From Aphanomyces cochlioides (Eukaryota > Oomycota > Saprolegniomycetes > Saprolegniales > Verrucalvaceae), in assembly GCA_019828595.1 (NCBI GenBank), contig JAHQRK010000026.1, positions 1 through 64,000 of the forward strand: DNA of 64,000 nt. The letters are read 5' to 3'. Every line of letters begins with the position of its first letter. The first letter of the stretch is position 1. Under the pieces are notes generated by a model, which did not search any database, was not told where the DNA came from, and saw only the letters and a program-made list of their open reading frames with translations. Shown here piece after piece: positions 28,305 through 39,617 of this stretch. The position numbers and the translations under genes are program-made.

Positions 28305-28454
28305 CTAGAGACTCCTCAAGATATGGCGTCGTGAATAGCGTCTCGCGTGGTCGGTCTCATGGCCTTCTTCGACTGGTTTGTTGAACAAGCTGTTGGCTCC
28401 AGATGAGCCTCCACCGACCGCACCAGCAATCAGGCCCCTCAGGCGTGTCGAAGA
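28305..28454 (-). pseudogene. Glycine-zipper gene fragment
   Basis: A 49-codon open stretch on the minus strand encodes GLIAGAVGGGSSGAN near its start. This resembles the GxxxG-rich core of the secreted family at 50823-51377 (GGVVGAIGGGALGAAGG). It has no start codon or signal peptide, and the part beyond the glycine core does not match the paralogs. It is probably a decayed relative left by duplication; chance similarity in a low-complexity glycine tract cannot be excluded. Confidence 0.3.
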
Positions 28455-29484
28455 TCATCAACAGAGTACTCTTACATATGAAATGGACAGACAGTCTTTG
28501 GCACCGGCATTGATAGAACGTACCGTGTTTTTCCAGCAACAGCAGCAGCAGTCGATGATCGCACGAGGAAGCATTGTGATGGAACACTGTGTTGGACAAT
28601 GTACAGTGTACAGTATACCAAATTGGTTGCAATTGAACCTTGCACCCATGGTCGGTGTGCCCAAAAACAGATCGAGAGGCACCGCACACGGTGCTTGGTA
28701 CAGTATCTGTTCTGGAACAATAGTCCTGCGTCCCTCTGCGCAGACTATTTATACCTATCCTATCAGACAACTCACGAACATCCTCCCATTGTGCAGATTG
28801 GTCGAACCAACGAGTGGTCCCAGTCCAGGATGTGCCTCTACGGCAGTAGGATAGTCAGTTTGGAATTAGCCATGAAGTAATCAAATCGTGTCAAACTCAC
28901 CTCCCGCGCAGTGCTCCCTGAAGTCAGAACAGTATCGCTGGCGGGTTTGGCATGTGGTATATATCGGACGACGACTCTTGCCCCAAGTTGCCCACCGTGT
29001 CTGCTTGCTTTTCAACCTGAAACCAGGAGCAACACCAACTGTACTCGTTCGATCACCTCAAGCTGGGTCGTTGGAAGAACTACAGTACTGTAGCTGTAGA
29101 TAATTGCACGAGGAAGGTTTGTGGTGGAGCGTTGACGTTGTCACATTGCGTTCCATCGTGCAGCCGTAAATCTTTCAATCTCTCATCGGGAAGAATGTTA
29201 TTGACTATGAATTCCGAGAGTTACCGACGTTCGAGTGCGCTAAAACATTTCACGAGGAGGCGTGCCAACAATATCTCATCTTTCCCCATCGAAATCTTTC
29301 AGACTGGCGATGGTGAAGCGTGCTCAATGAGCTCTTGTCCATCGAGAAAGGGAGAGAATACAGCAAAGTTTGTCCTAGCTCGCATACAGCTCTCCAACTT
29401 TACTGAGGGACGAGCTGTCGAGGGAGAATAGAAACCGTGGCTTCATACATCGGTTGACGATTTATGTTGTCGCTTCGAATCGAA
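28455..29484. other. No gene recognised
   Basis: Several frames of 60-158 codons overlap on both strands here without a recognisable domain and without a consistent coding strand. A short CAG microsatellite lies at about 28538-28552. A minus-strand frame around 29320-29440 reads like protein for about 45 residues but has no start and no family I can name. Confidence 0.4.
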
Positions 29485-29860
29485 TCAACCGACGACGTCC
29501 GTGATAGCCCATCCATGTCGAACAAGAGCCACGACTACACCTGAAACATTGCCGAGTGGCGTCGCCTGACGCCGGTTTTTGAGGACTAGCCGGGTTTTGT
29601 GGGTAGGTGGCATCAGATATCTTGAGATTATCAAACTGGCGGCCAATCGCGCCACCAACGGATGCAAACGACTACCAGGTTGCCCGGACGACGTCGATTA
29701 CAGCCCATTCAGGTTTTACGAGAGCGACGACTACTACCGAAACTTTGCCGAGTGGCGGCGAGTAAGCCGAGCGGGGTTTTGTGGGTTATTGGCTTCAAAC
29801 TTCTTGAGATTCTTCTTGTCGCGGCTTTTATCAAACTGACGGCCAATCTTGCCTCCCATT
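29485..29860 (-). repeat. Tandem duplication of the 3' tail of a secreted-protein gene
   Basis: Two imperfect copies of about 175 bp lie in tandem, roughly 29485-29662 and 29688-29860. Shared landmarks in the same order are ACGACGTC, GCCGAGTGGCG, GGGTTTTGTGGGT, CTTGAGATT, ATCAAACTG and CGGCCAAT. On the minus strand they correspond to the basic C-terminal end (GRQFD, then KKFEA, then NPQ) of the glycine-zipper family. The tail of the pseudogene at 29831-30274 was therefore duplicated once more and has since diverged. Confidence 0.6.
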
Positions 29861-30274
29861 GACGCGCCAGCTTTTTTGCCTTTTACCAGACCTACACTTC
29901 CGCCAAAATATGCCCCCCCATGCCACCTGCAACCCCTCCAGCCACCGAGCCATCGGGCAAACCAGCCGAGCCAAGAGGTGCGCCGGCTGCAGCACCACCA
30001 GCGGCACCAAGAGCTCCACCACCGACCGCACCGGCAACTGCGCCAACTCGACCGCCGTATTTACGTCCCATGGTTTCGGACCTTCCCACGTGGCGACTGC
30101 CCTCTTTGCCTGCCAATCGCCTCGATGGCGTGTCGAAAGAGTCGACTTTGAGAGCGCGGAGATTGTAGGCTGTAGAGGCTTGTGGATGCGCCAAGCCACT
30201 GGCGAGTCTTGACTAGGTATGTTCAAAGCCACGACGGCGCATGTAGCAAAGGAAAGAGAGGTGAAGAGGCGCAT
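29831..30274 (-). pseudogene. Broken secreted glycine-zipper protein, paralog of 50823-51377
   Basis: The minus strand opens at 30274 with a signal peptide almost identical to that of the gene at 50823 (MRLFTSLSFATCAVVALN). After about 30 residues this frame loses similarity, because the conserved continuation (AHPQ, then NLRALKVDSF, then SRRLAGKEGS, then GRKYGGR and a GxxxG-rich core) lies in another frame at 29892-30194. A small indel near 30195 separates them, and the tail is again out of frame. The protein is predicted non-functional as it stands. It is the minus-strand partner, in an inverted duplication, of the intact gene at 50.8 kb. Confidence 0.75.
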
Positions 30275-30665
30275 AGTAGAGCGTCGCTGTGACGGCAGGA
30301 AGCGCAATGGCTGTGTTCACCACAGCGAGACAATCTCGTTGCTCACTGTCTGTATCTCCATCACAACGTGCAATCGCACCGATCGCAAGAAGAATTCCAA
30401 GAATGTCTCTGTCGACGTGGACAGAGCCATCTCTGCTTCTAGCTGTCGAGACAGACAGAGGAATCGCCATGGAGAAGGATCCATGTCGAATATTGTCACC
30501 AAGATGATAGAATGCGAGCAAACCACGCACCCAACTTTGGCGGCAGCATCGACTTCCGAGATAGTTGGAAAGGGTTGACAAGCGAGTAAGACTGTCTTGA
30601 GGCTCTGTACGGGTCCGAGTGGCATGCTTAGTGTGTGTCTCTAGTGAGCTGCTCGTCAGCTAAGG
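30275..30665 (-). other. 5' flank shared with the gene at 50823
   Basis: The minus-strand sequence upstream of 30274 aligns by eye with 50365-50822 upstream of the intact paralog. Shared stretches include GCTTCCTGCCGTCACAG, GCTTGTCAACCCTTTCC, ACATGGATC and GAGTGGCATGCTT. The right-hand copy carries an extra segment. This is duplicated non-coding DNA that probably holds the promoter; no core motif could be assigned. Overlapping frames of 100-122 codons here have no matching frame in the other copy, so I do not call them genes. Confidence 0.6.
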
Positions 30666-31262
30666 GTGCGTTTGGTTCGTCAAAAGCGCCTTCTTTTCAT
30701 CTGCATTTGGCCGATTTTATCATCTTTGGAATCAGGTAGATGAAAATTCCTCATATACTTCGGACTTTTCGACCTATTTAGGAATAGTAAACCTAAAAAT
30801 ATGAACAAAATGAATGGTTTTGTGTCATGGCTGCTCGAGCGGACAACTCAGTCGCTATCGTTCCTTATCGTCTTACACGAGACCCATATTTTGATATCAG
30901 TTCTTTGTAGTATAGTTGACCTCATGTTGGGCAAGACCACCCGCTCAGTCAGGCAGAATTGCACAACAAGAGGCAAAAGAAAGTCCTATTTTCATATTCG
31001 GAATTGACTCTTATCCGGCAAAAGCACCTGCAAACGGAATTGCGTTGTCAACTTCAAAGCATACGCATGTACCAAACGCACACTAGACTTGGAGCTACCT
31101 TGGCCACCCATCGAACAAGCCAGTGGAAGGCGACGATTTGTGAGATCCTCCTGCGACCAACAGCTAATGAGCAACGACGATGCCGTCAGCGGCGGTAAAC
31201 GCAGTGGCAAGAAAACAAAAGTGATTTAGTCCTTGTTAGGACGAGCACGGGCTCAAGCAGCT
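30666..31262. other. No gene recognised
   Basis: AT-rich intergenic sequence between two genes of the secreted family. The bases GGGTGCGTTTGGTTCG at about 30664 resemble a Tourist-type transposon end, but no inverted partner was found. Confidence 0.4.
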
Positions 31263-31880
31263 CTAACGTCGTGGGCCACGGCGTCCCGACTGCTGTGGGG
31301 TAAATCGAATATTGGTTTGTCGGGCAATTTCAGAGGGTGTTTGTCTTTGAGATCGGCCATTCGCAGTGGGTTGTCGTTGTGCCTGGGATCGGCTATTTGC
31401 AGAGGGTTGTCGTCCATTGGCGGCGAGGCGTTCATCTTTTGCTCTGCCCTTCTTGGCTCCCCAGTTGCCGGCCGCCATTTTGCCAATTGTCGCACCCGCC
31501 GCAGCGCCAGGAATCCCTCCTACGACCGCACCACCGATATGGCCAATTCCAGGAATAGCACCGAAAGTGACACTACCAATACCCGCACCAACCGCCGCTC
31601 CAGCAACCACGCAGCAAACCGCGCCACCCGCTTCGCAGCGCTCGCGGTACTTCTTTTCATACCTTCCCTCCGCGAGCTTGCGGTTCTTGCTTAGCAATCG
31701 TCGGCTGTACGTTCTTGCCCTTTTTTGAATTCCATTGCCTTGTAGCGCGCGGTGGACATTGACTGTCGAGTCGATAGGACCTCGTTGAGGATGCGCCAAC
31801 ATAGCAGGCGAGTCATGATACGGTTGATGGAAAGCCACGACGGCAGACGCGGCAAGTGCGAATGGAGTCAAAAGACGCAT
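31263..31880 (-). CDS. Secreted glycine-zipper protein with RxLx-like motif (family member B)
   Basis: The start chosen is the ATG at 31880, because the downstream protein (205 aa) aligns from its first residue with the paralog at 47938; the open frame itself runs on upstream to 31985. Residues 1-17 form a signal peptide (MRLLTPFALAASAVVAF). Next come a conserved AHPQ block (29-32), IDST (36-39) and RALQ (44-47), placed like a degenerate RxLR motif; a basic segment (SRRLL, then KYRERCE); a GxxxG-rich hydrophobic core (about 95-150); and a basic, Ser/Gln/Asn-rich tail. The core is a glycine zipper, which can pack or insert in membranes; function is unknown. I infer an effector-like secreted protein. 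The family and its conservation are seen directly; the role is inference. Confidence 0.75.
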   Translation of the reverse strand: MRLLTPFALAASAVVAFHQPYHDSPAMLAHPQRGPIDSTVNVHRALQGNGIQKRARTYSRRLLSKNRKLAEGRYEKKYRERCEAGGAVCCVVAGAAVGAGIGSVTFGAIPGIGHIGGAVVGGIPGAAAGATIGKMAAGNWGAKKGRAKDERLAANGRQPSANSRSQAQRQPTANGRSQRQTPSEIARQTNIRFTPQQSGRRGPRR

Positions 31881-32050
31881 GATGAGAGCTGCTGGATGGC
31901 AAATTCGACAATGAAAGTGTAGCTGGTCTTCAGGAAGTCCCAAGACAGTTGTCACTTGAGGCTTCCAACCACAACAAGCAGACATTCCAACTCACAGAGC
32001 ATTCCGCGAACATTACCGATGAACGCACGAGGACTAGGGACAGCATTGCT
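31881..32050 (-). other. 5' flank shared with the gene at 47938
   Basis: Upstream of the ATG at 31880, the minus strand matches the region upstream of 47938 in blocks such as TTCATCG, AATGTTCGCGGAATGC, TTGTTGTGG, and GAATTTGCCATC close to the ATG. It marks the outer part of the inverted duplication and probably includes promoter and leader sequence. Confidence 0.55.
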
Positions 32051-33676
32051 AACGTGGATGACCCCCAACAGAGACGACTCTACTATGGGAGACCCTAAAT
32101 ATCCCACCCCTCTTTTTAAATGTCTACACCTTATACTTGGAATTTGTATACCCGTATAGTTGACAACAGAGAAACAGATACATTAGTACTACTGTGAAGG
32201 AGTGAAACTTGGGACATTTGGTAACCCTACAACCCTCAAGCCGCCCGACCCGTCGCGTCAACCCATTCATGTCACTCACGTTGAAGACTCCGGACGACCT
32301 GGCTTTCCCGGGAACTCCTGGGAAGCGTCGGAACGATCGGAACCAGGAAAGAACCCCAACCTTACGAAGAGGCGAATTACCGCGGCATCCAAATCAGCTC
32401 AACTGACTCGCTAAACAGCAGCCACTAGCTACTACCACCACTGACACAAGAAGCAACAGCAGAACCAGTCGACAACGAAGAGTGAGTAAGGGCAGTCACA
32501 AGTGTGAGGAACGACAAGAAGGATGCACTCACGGTGTCACGACGTGTAAAGAAACCAGATTAGCTTTCCATTAGGATTAAATCGAATAATTTACTTCCTC
32601 TTTTGCGGTGTATGAGCCACTGAGTTCATCTGCTCTCTTGTTGTGAAGTATCAGCGTCAAGAAGATTGTTGGAGCGGCCGCGTGTATCGTCAGCGCTCGT
32701 GTCCTGTTGTTGGTTGACCGAGTTTCATTCGCGGCGACCTTCTGCTTTCTCCCGGATTGTCCGAGTTTCATTCACGGCGATCTTTGATTTCCCTGCCTTG
32801 CTGTCAACTGCGACACACCTCTTGTCCGAGCAAGAACCCCTCTGCCTCTGCCTGCTTTGCCTGCTCCGTGTCAACTGCGACAGTTGTCGGCGAAGAGTCA
32901 GCCCCCCATTTCACCCCCACTTCCAGACCCTTGCAAAGTCCAGGAAGCCCCCGATCGTACCCGAACTCGGAGTCGAAAGTTCTACAAATTACCAGTCACC
33001 TAGACATTCTTGTGCGGGCGTGCTTTTTTTGTGCGTCCACCTTCCCCACACTACTACAGTAGTGAGCGAGGTCTTTCTGAGCTTTAGCCAACAACTTACC
33101 TACGAATACACGAGCGTCTCCTCGGCGAAATAGCGTAAATCGACATAGATCCATAGAAAATAGCTATTCAAGGTGGAAAGCAATGCTAATGTGCTAAGCC
33201 GCCGACATAATCTACCTGAATGTACACTTGGCGACTAAAAGGAGTCTTGGCCAATCAAAATTTATCTCCTTGAGTTGACTCTGACAAATTCAAAATAGGT
33301 TCGGCCAATCAAAATCAACATGTTGGTTGCCATTATATGGGGACACGGAAAACAAAAAGTACCTTAGCCACCTTTTGCATTTTTCGAGAAAATGGCCTTC
33401 AAAGTCGATGCATGATTTTCAGTGGTGATTTTTCCGTTTGACAAAAACAGTTTGAATAAAAAACAGTGATCTGTTGCAATCTGATGGAGCCCGCTGATGC
33501 TGTCCCCATGAGTCCAGCACTCGTTGACACTGCAGCTGAAAGAGCGTCGGCCCTTGCGGCAACAACATGTTGTCACCGAAGCTGTTTGATAGGCAAAGAG
33601 CAGCCCATCTTACGTTTCTTGGAGTCCTTGCAGTCCTTCAACAAGGCACAACTCAGTGCCTGCTTGTTCACGCCAG
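32051..33676. other. No gene recognised; short direct repeats
   Basis: Frames up to 155 codons (32666-33133, plus) show no domain, no signal peptide and no homolog inside the window. Two short direct repeats are present: CCGAGTTTCATTC at about 32719 and 32761, and TGTCAACTGCGACA at about 32806 and 32868. GGCCAATCAAAAT occurs twice between 33240 and 33330. Confidence 0.4.
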
Positions 33677-33841
33677 AGAAATCAAATTCAGGCTTATTGA
33701 CACGATAGAAACCACTTCAGAGAAATCAAAACCAGTCTTATTGACACGATAGAATATCAAAATCAGTCTTAATGCCACCATAGAAATCAATTTCAGTCTA
33801 ATTGACTTGCTCGAAATCAAAAACAGTCTTATTGCCAAAAC
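33677..33841. repeat. Degenerate 30-bp minisatellite, five units
   Basis: Units start at 33677, 33721, 33751, 33782 and 33812 and follow the pattern AGAAATCAAA, then CAGTCTTATTGACACGAT. Units 2-5 are contiguous; units 1 and 2 are separated by 14 bp. It lies about 0.56 kb upstream of the MULE pseudogene. Confidence 0.8.
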
Positions 33842-34405
33842 ATTGTTTTAAACTGTTGAAAAAAACATCAACGCAATTTTCTATTCCGTTTTTCTATGTC
33901 ATTGAGTATGAATTCATTGATGCATACAGTATCAAACGATTCAGCACAAAATTCTCTTTTTGGAAATACATAAATCTCACAATGACATTTTTGGTCGAAA
34001 ATTGGGATCATCACCTTCAAGCCTTCATAATTTTGGACTCGAGCATCATTTACGGGATGTTAAGGTGTCAAAATGTAGCTCGAAGACTCTAGTTTGTGAT
34101 GCAATAGCTAACTCAAACGTTGCACGATGGTTGATTAGCCACTTTTTGTTTTCTGTGTCCTCATATGTCAATATTGTCCAATAGAATTTTGTGCGAACAC
34201 CCAGCGCACATTGAATTACAACTCTCTCACGACAGACAATCAAGTAGTAAACAACCAATAAAAATGAGACACGTCAGTCTACCCGTAGAAGTCATAAATA
34301 TCAACCAATCGTAGTTTGTGCGATTTGACGACACAAGTTCAGCTGCAACATCTCACTGCCGCCACTCACTTCGATTCAAAAGTCAATTCCCCTCAAGTCG
34401 AAGAA

Positions 34406-35895
34406 ATGCCTTCAAGCCTGATCCTCCCCGATGAAGACGGGACATATTCGTGTCGTGAGTGCAAGGCTCACTACAAGATTTCGAATTCAATTCGAATGCA
34501 CTGCTGGCGCAAACACAAACTGGCAATACGATTCACTGCGATTGTCTCCGATGAAGTCAAGAAACTCAATGAAACGAAACGGCGTGCCTGCGCCCAAGAC
34601 AAACAAAAGGCGGTAAGATTGCTGATTCGTCTATTCAAGGCTGCACCTCCCCGGCGTTTGTTTTCTCTGCGGGACGCAAGAAAGCGTGGCTGCTATGGCG
34701 CTTCAAGGCCGATCGTTACCACAGGCCCATCGACAATTGAGGGCGCCGGAGCTGGAGTTTTTGCTTGCGTGGGCCTGCGTGCTGGTGACATTGTCAGAGA
34801 GTGCTTGAATGTACGATCGATTATGGCGCCAAACACTTTTCTTGTTGATCGAGATTTGGCCCTACTGAATGCGCTTAAAGAAATATTTCCGAATGTACCC
34901 GTGCTTCTTTGCTTATGGCATGTTGTTAAGGCTGTAGAGACTCATGCACGACTGGCATTTCAAAAGATTGCCCAACCTACCAGTTCATTGTCACAAAGGG
35001 CAACGCTTGTTGACTCTCCCCAGCATCGTGCGTTCTGTACTGTATTTCACAAACTTGTTCGAGCGACATCGGAGACTGCATACGAGTCATGTCGGCAACG
35101 TTTGTGTGCAATATCAGAAGAAGAGGCTGATTATATTGACCAAACATGGCTACACCATTGGAAACAACGCATCGTTCGATTATGGACAAACCAAGTTGTC
35201 CATTTTGTTTACAAGCAACATCTCGTGTCGAAGGATATCATCGAAGTTTCAAACGATGGCTGAATTCTTCCGAAATCGATATGCTGGCCATATACAAAAA
35301 ACTTGAGGGCTGGTGGGGAATCTTGATTCAAGAATACAAAGAAGCGCTGTCAGACTCCAAAATGAAGCAACGAATTGGCTTGATGAAACCAATGTTTGAT
35401 GCCGTGCGGTCAGTCATTCACACTTATGCCCTATTGCAATGTCGCGCGCAGTTGTCAATGGTTTCGATGCATCCTTGCACCGGGGTCTACACTCGTACAA
35501 CTGGCTTACCTTGCGTACATAAACTTCATGCCTTACGAAGATCTCAAACCATGTTGCGACCAGAAGACTTTCATCCGCATCGTGGTTTGTTCAACGCTCC
35601 ACGAAGTATCAGGTCCAATTCACTATGCGGCCAACAAGGACAAGCAAATAGACGATGGATATACAGTGCAGCTCCAATGGCTCATGCTGAAGAACTCGTT
35701 CAACTTGCGTCGTCGGAGCTGCTCTGTGTATCTGTCGTCCAAAATCTCAATGGCTCCATCCGACTTGCAACTTCACAACCCCTGGGTCAACACACAATGA
35801 TTTACCCCTGTGGAATTCGCAAAGGAAAAAGATTGTGTGGTGTAGCCAACGAGACAGTGGAATATGTTTGGCCCAGGTATGAAAACAACTCTTAA
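34406..35895 (+). pseudogene. MULE transposase pseudogene with C2H2 finger, SET-like insert and SWIM finger
   Basis: The first ATG in frame is 34406. Near the N-terminus is a C2H2 finger (C-x2-C-x12-H-x4-H). About 34700-34815 encodes STIEGAGAGVFA followed by LRAGDIV, the look of the first strands of a SET domain. Directly after it the MULE transposase resumes with DRDLALLNALKEIFP and LLCLWHV, the region carrying the second catalytic Asp; the part with the first Asp is missing. A frameshift at about 35210 moves the frame: HFVYKQ ends in one and TSRVEGYH begins in the next (35146-35895). A SWIM zinc finger follows (C-x10-C-x-H, GLPCVH). Terminal repeats were not found. The gene is non-functional by frame and by loss of the catalytic segment; the SET match is short and should be tested. 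Confidence 0.75.
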
Positions 35896-36132
35896 TGCAC
35901 ATCATAAACATAAATTTGCCGACATGGGCAAGCCAAATCATTCAAATTGCAGGTGGCACACAGGCTTTGATGACGATACAATCCATTGTGCATTTTTACT
36001 GTGATTTGCTTGTCTGTAAGAATTAAGTTTGACGACAATCTAACATGAAATTATTTACTTTTATGAAGCCATTCATATAAGGTCAAATAGCTTTTCTCGG
36101 GTGCCTTCTGCAATTGATACTCGTCGGTGATG

Positions 36133-38495
36133 TCAAGGGAATGACAGAGAGAAGTCAGGCAATGACGGAACAATGTCGCGAATGGTTAGAGACACGGCTT
36201 GAATGGTTTTGACATTATTTTCTGTGTAGCAACACATTGAATGGATTACTTTCTTCAATTTCGAGAAGTTGGCTCGATCTTTGCGCTCAGAAAAATCTCT
36301 TGCGCGGGCATTGCATAGTGGTGGAAGCTGCTGAGCGTGGCTGCCATCAAACCAAGCATTCCACATGGTATATACATTTCCTGGACAACATTCCACTACT
36401 AGAAAACGATTTCAACTGTATCAACTGCAAATTTGGATTTATTGGGCTTTCAGGCGATGGAGCAATTTCGTTTAATGTTGTTTCAGTAGGTGAGCAATCT
36501 GCTTCATTGCTTTGGATTACTTCCACGTCTGTTCGTGGCACTAACTTTGATATTTCTGCAACAATGCTTTGGCCAAGTCGAGAAATTGAATCATTTAAAC
36601 ACTCCAATGTAACAAACTCTTGATTTCTTTTTTTCTTCATCTCACTTTGGACACTGTCGCTCACTTGTTGAGGGATATCGTCCAATTTTTGTTTGATGAC
36701 ACTGCTTAAATTGTCGACGGCTTTTTTCAATTCGTTTATTTGTTTGAACAATGAGACATAAGGAGGTATTCCCGTTGCAATTAGACCTGATGTCGAGTTG
36801 TGAATGACACCAGTGAGGACTCAGCTCAATTATTACAAAAAACAGATAATAATTATGTGTTAGGAGTAAAATTAGATGCTTGTCCTGGTCGATTAAATCA
36901 AACTTCAATATTTATTAAAAGAGAAGTTTAATAAAAAATTTAATTTGCAAATGTATTATTTCCAAGAGAGTCTAAGAGTCCAGATTTCCATACAGCAGAC
37001 AAAAAAATCGGATGGCTATAGCTGAGATTTTCGACGAGCCATTTTCGATGATACGCTAGCGATGCCATAAAAAAGGGAACAGCACAACGAAATTAGTCAG
37101 GATAAGTAGTCGAGTACCCAGGCAAAAGGCAATCCCATTGTCCCATTGACTTGGAGACAAAACTATGATACAAAAATGCGGTGGCAATGATGCAAACTTT
37201 ATGTCGTGTATATTAAATCCTACGACGTGTGCAGACAAGGATAAAACTTTAAATACCTGCTGCTGCACGTCCAATAAATTGATCACCTCGCAGTTCCTCA
37301 AAGATATATCGGCTTTGTACGTTTCCAAGACTCCAGCCAGCACGCAACCATGCTGATACTGGGGACGGTCCACCTGGCGTATTACACCGTTGTAGCTACT
37401 CCTTTACGAAATGAATGTGATCCAATATCAGTAATTAATATACCCATCGATAATATATCAGACTCATTCTTTTTGCATGTTGAAGACAGCCAGTCGGTAA
37501 AACGTGTTTGTGCTTTTTCACCAAACAAAAGAGTTGAGCCTACAAGCTGTGGAGCTCTAGAAAATAGTAGCACAGCCAGACTAATTTTAATTAGTGAGAA
37601 ATGTCAAAATTGGACAAATCTCAGGACACACTGGGTTAGCGTAGACATGGCGAGGATTTTGCATTTCACCCTCTTGATCATTTATTGACAAACCATACTC
37701 TATTACTAACGCGTCTCCTGTTCGAAGGAGGTGTAGTTATATAAAAATTAGTACTACGTAGTATCTACCTCTCCACGTCACATGCTGCAACTTTATTGCA
37801 GCAACAGAATTGGCTCATGCCGTCAAATTCCAACTGAGCAAAAGGAAAGCATGTGTTGAAGCGTGCAGATTGAAATCGGTTGAAGCACGTACTGCTTTTC
37901 GAGCTAAATATTTGTATCCTAAACTACATTTATCATCATTTAAGTAACATTTTGTACCATCAAACGACATTGGTGATTTCCCTTCAACCAGGGACATTGA
38001 GCCATTTTGCTTTAAGCTAGCAATGTGGCGTCTGTACCATGTAAGTACTCAACAAAATTGATAATCTGTGCTATACATTCTTACTTACTTGACATCGTTT
38101 GCCTCAATTCAGTGGCCACCTCCTGGCCGCATTCACTATAGTAGTACAACAATGCACTTTGGCATCCATTTACAGTTGAGAACCCATTATACTGAGTTGG
38201 ACTCAGTATTTCACCTGTTATTCTATCACGTTTGATGGACACAAACGTTTGGATGGCTTTGTAGTCAGAAGGACTTAGAGGCAGTTTTATCTTTCCTTTT
38301 TCGATGCATTGTGGTCGCTCGCCTTGTAGCCACGTAGTGATTCGCTGCAGTATACCTGCATACCTAGCTATAGTTCTCTTCACGACACGTTTCCCGATAA
38401 TGTCTCGCCTGGTTCAGGAGCGCTCGTTCATCCTCCGACGGTTCAAATATGAGGAATGAAATCGCTGTAACGTAAACGTTCAATTTCATGGGCAT
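36133..38495 (-). pseudogene. Crypton-type tyrosine recombinase, intron-containing and decayed
   Basis: Read on the minus strand from an ATG at 38495, exon pieces follow in order: an N-terminal part (ARHYRETCREENYS, then ITTWLQ), the SAM-like segment (TWYRRHIASLK), a core with HAFLLLSWNL, DQEGEMQNPRHVYANP, then GSHSFRKGVATT (HxxR) and RAGWSLGNVQSRYIFEE with the nucleophilic Tyr, then LPPHF, ATGIPPYV and a GCR1-like tail (MWNAWFDG, FSKLKKVI). Four GT-AG introns restore the frame: 38048-38088, 37919-37957, 37718-37768 and 37220-37256 (37-51 bp). Damage: an in-frame TGA at 37815-37817 where related proteins have Arg, frame breaks near 38390, 37383 and 36370, and a lost splice or frame near 37600. 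Family assignment is firm; activity is excluded. Confidence 0.8.
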
Positions 38496-39617
38496 TTTGG
38501 GTGTCGACGGCAGACAATGCGTCATTTCTCGATGAGGAGAAGGAAATTCTGTACTCTCAAAATAGATATGGATAGCCTGAATAATGGAGCATCATTGTTG
38601 ATAGGAAATATTACTTCTAGTAAGGTATTTGAGTTGGGAGAAGGCTCCAACGGAGATTGAGCCTCACGTTCAATTGATCAGGCATTTTTATACTTGAATA
38701 AATATTGAGAGATGGACCCCAACGTAGTGGATTAGGGTATAAAATCAAACAATGTAAACATCAATTATATAAAGTTATAAGTTCATATAGGTTTTGATAG
38801 ACCAATCAGAAAATTAGTGCCAACTCACAGTGGTGGAAAGCATCGAGGGGACTTTTTATGTTTTGACCCAATAAATTACACTCTGGAACAAATAAAAACA
38901 GTTTTCCTATGCAGATTTTTCTGGTGATAACGACTGTATGAATACAATCCTTTAAAACCACATAGATTACAAGAAACGATGAAATGTAGTCGAGAGTGAT
39001 ATTCATTTTTTATCCTTATATTCTATTACCTGTTTAATTGAATTTATTTGACAAAACTGATCACATAATTTTTCAAGAGATTCAAGAAAAATTAGTTGGA
39101 TGATCGAAGTCTCTCATATTCGATTATTTTGATTTTGCAAATGATGGACGATAATTGAGAGAACGAATATGCAATAAAATACGTTTATTCAATTCCATAT
39201 CCATGAATTAAAAAGACTGATAATGCATTTATCCGATAAACAACGATATTCATGTGCCTTGTGACCGCTTAAATGGTTAAGAAGGACTTGGGACCATCGT
39301 TTGAACCTTCAAATCTGAATAACATTCGAATATTTATATTTAACTACGTATACTCTGTCACAGGTATGTCAGAACTGGATATTTTGGTTCAAAGTTGCAC
39401 CTTATCTAAAATATGATATTTTTTGTTGAAGTCACCTCGATGCTTTCCACCACTGTCAGTCAATCCATTTGGAGGAAACTCCGACCGGTCGGCAAGCAAT
39501 CGGACAAGGAAGCTCGCGTGGAAGGCCAAGGAGGAGAAGCACAAGAAGTTATCGTCCTGAAGGGTTCGTATGCTCCATTCATGTACGTTCTTTCGCCAAG
39601 TCCAAGTGATTTTACAG
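38496..39617. other. No gene recognised; short inverted repeat
   Basis: AT-rich sequence. Minus-strand 38496-38560 still aligns with 39900-40019 on the plus strand. The string CAGTGGTGGAAAGCATCGAG occurs at about 38828 on the plus strand and again at 39432-39451 on the minus strand, an inverted pair about 600 bp apart. Together they suggest an old inverted duplication around the Crypton 5' end. Confidence 0.4.

Noticed and set aside
30213..30625. Minus- and plus-strand frames of 100-122 codons in the shared 5' flank
   Set aside because: The homologous flank at 50.4-50.8 kb does not keep these frames, so conservation is at DNA level only.
30664..30680. Tourist-like transposon end GGGTGCGTTTGGTTCG
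   Set aside because: No inverted partner or target duplication found nearby.
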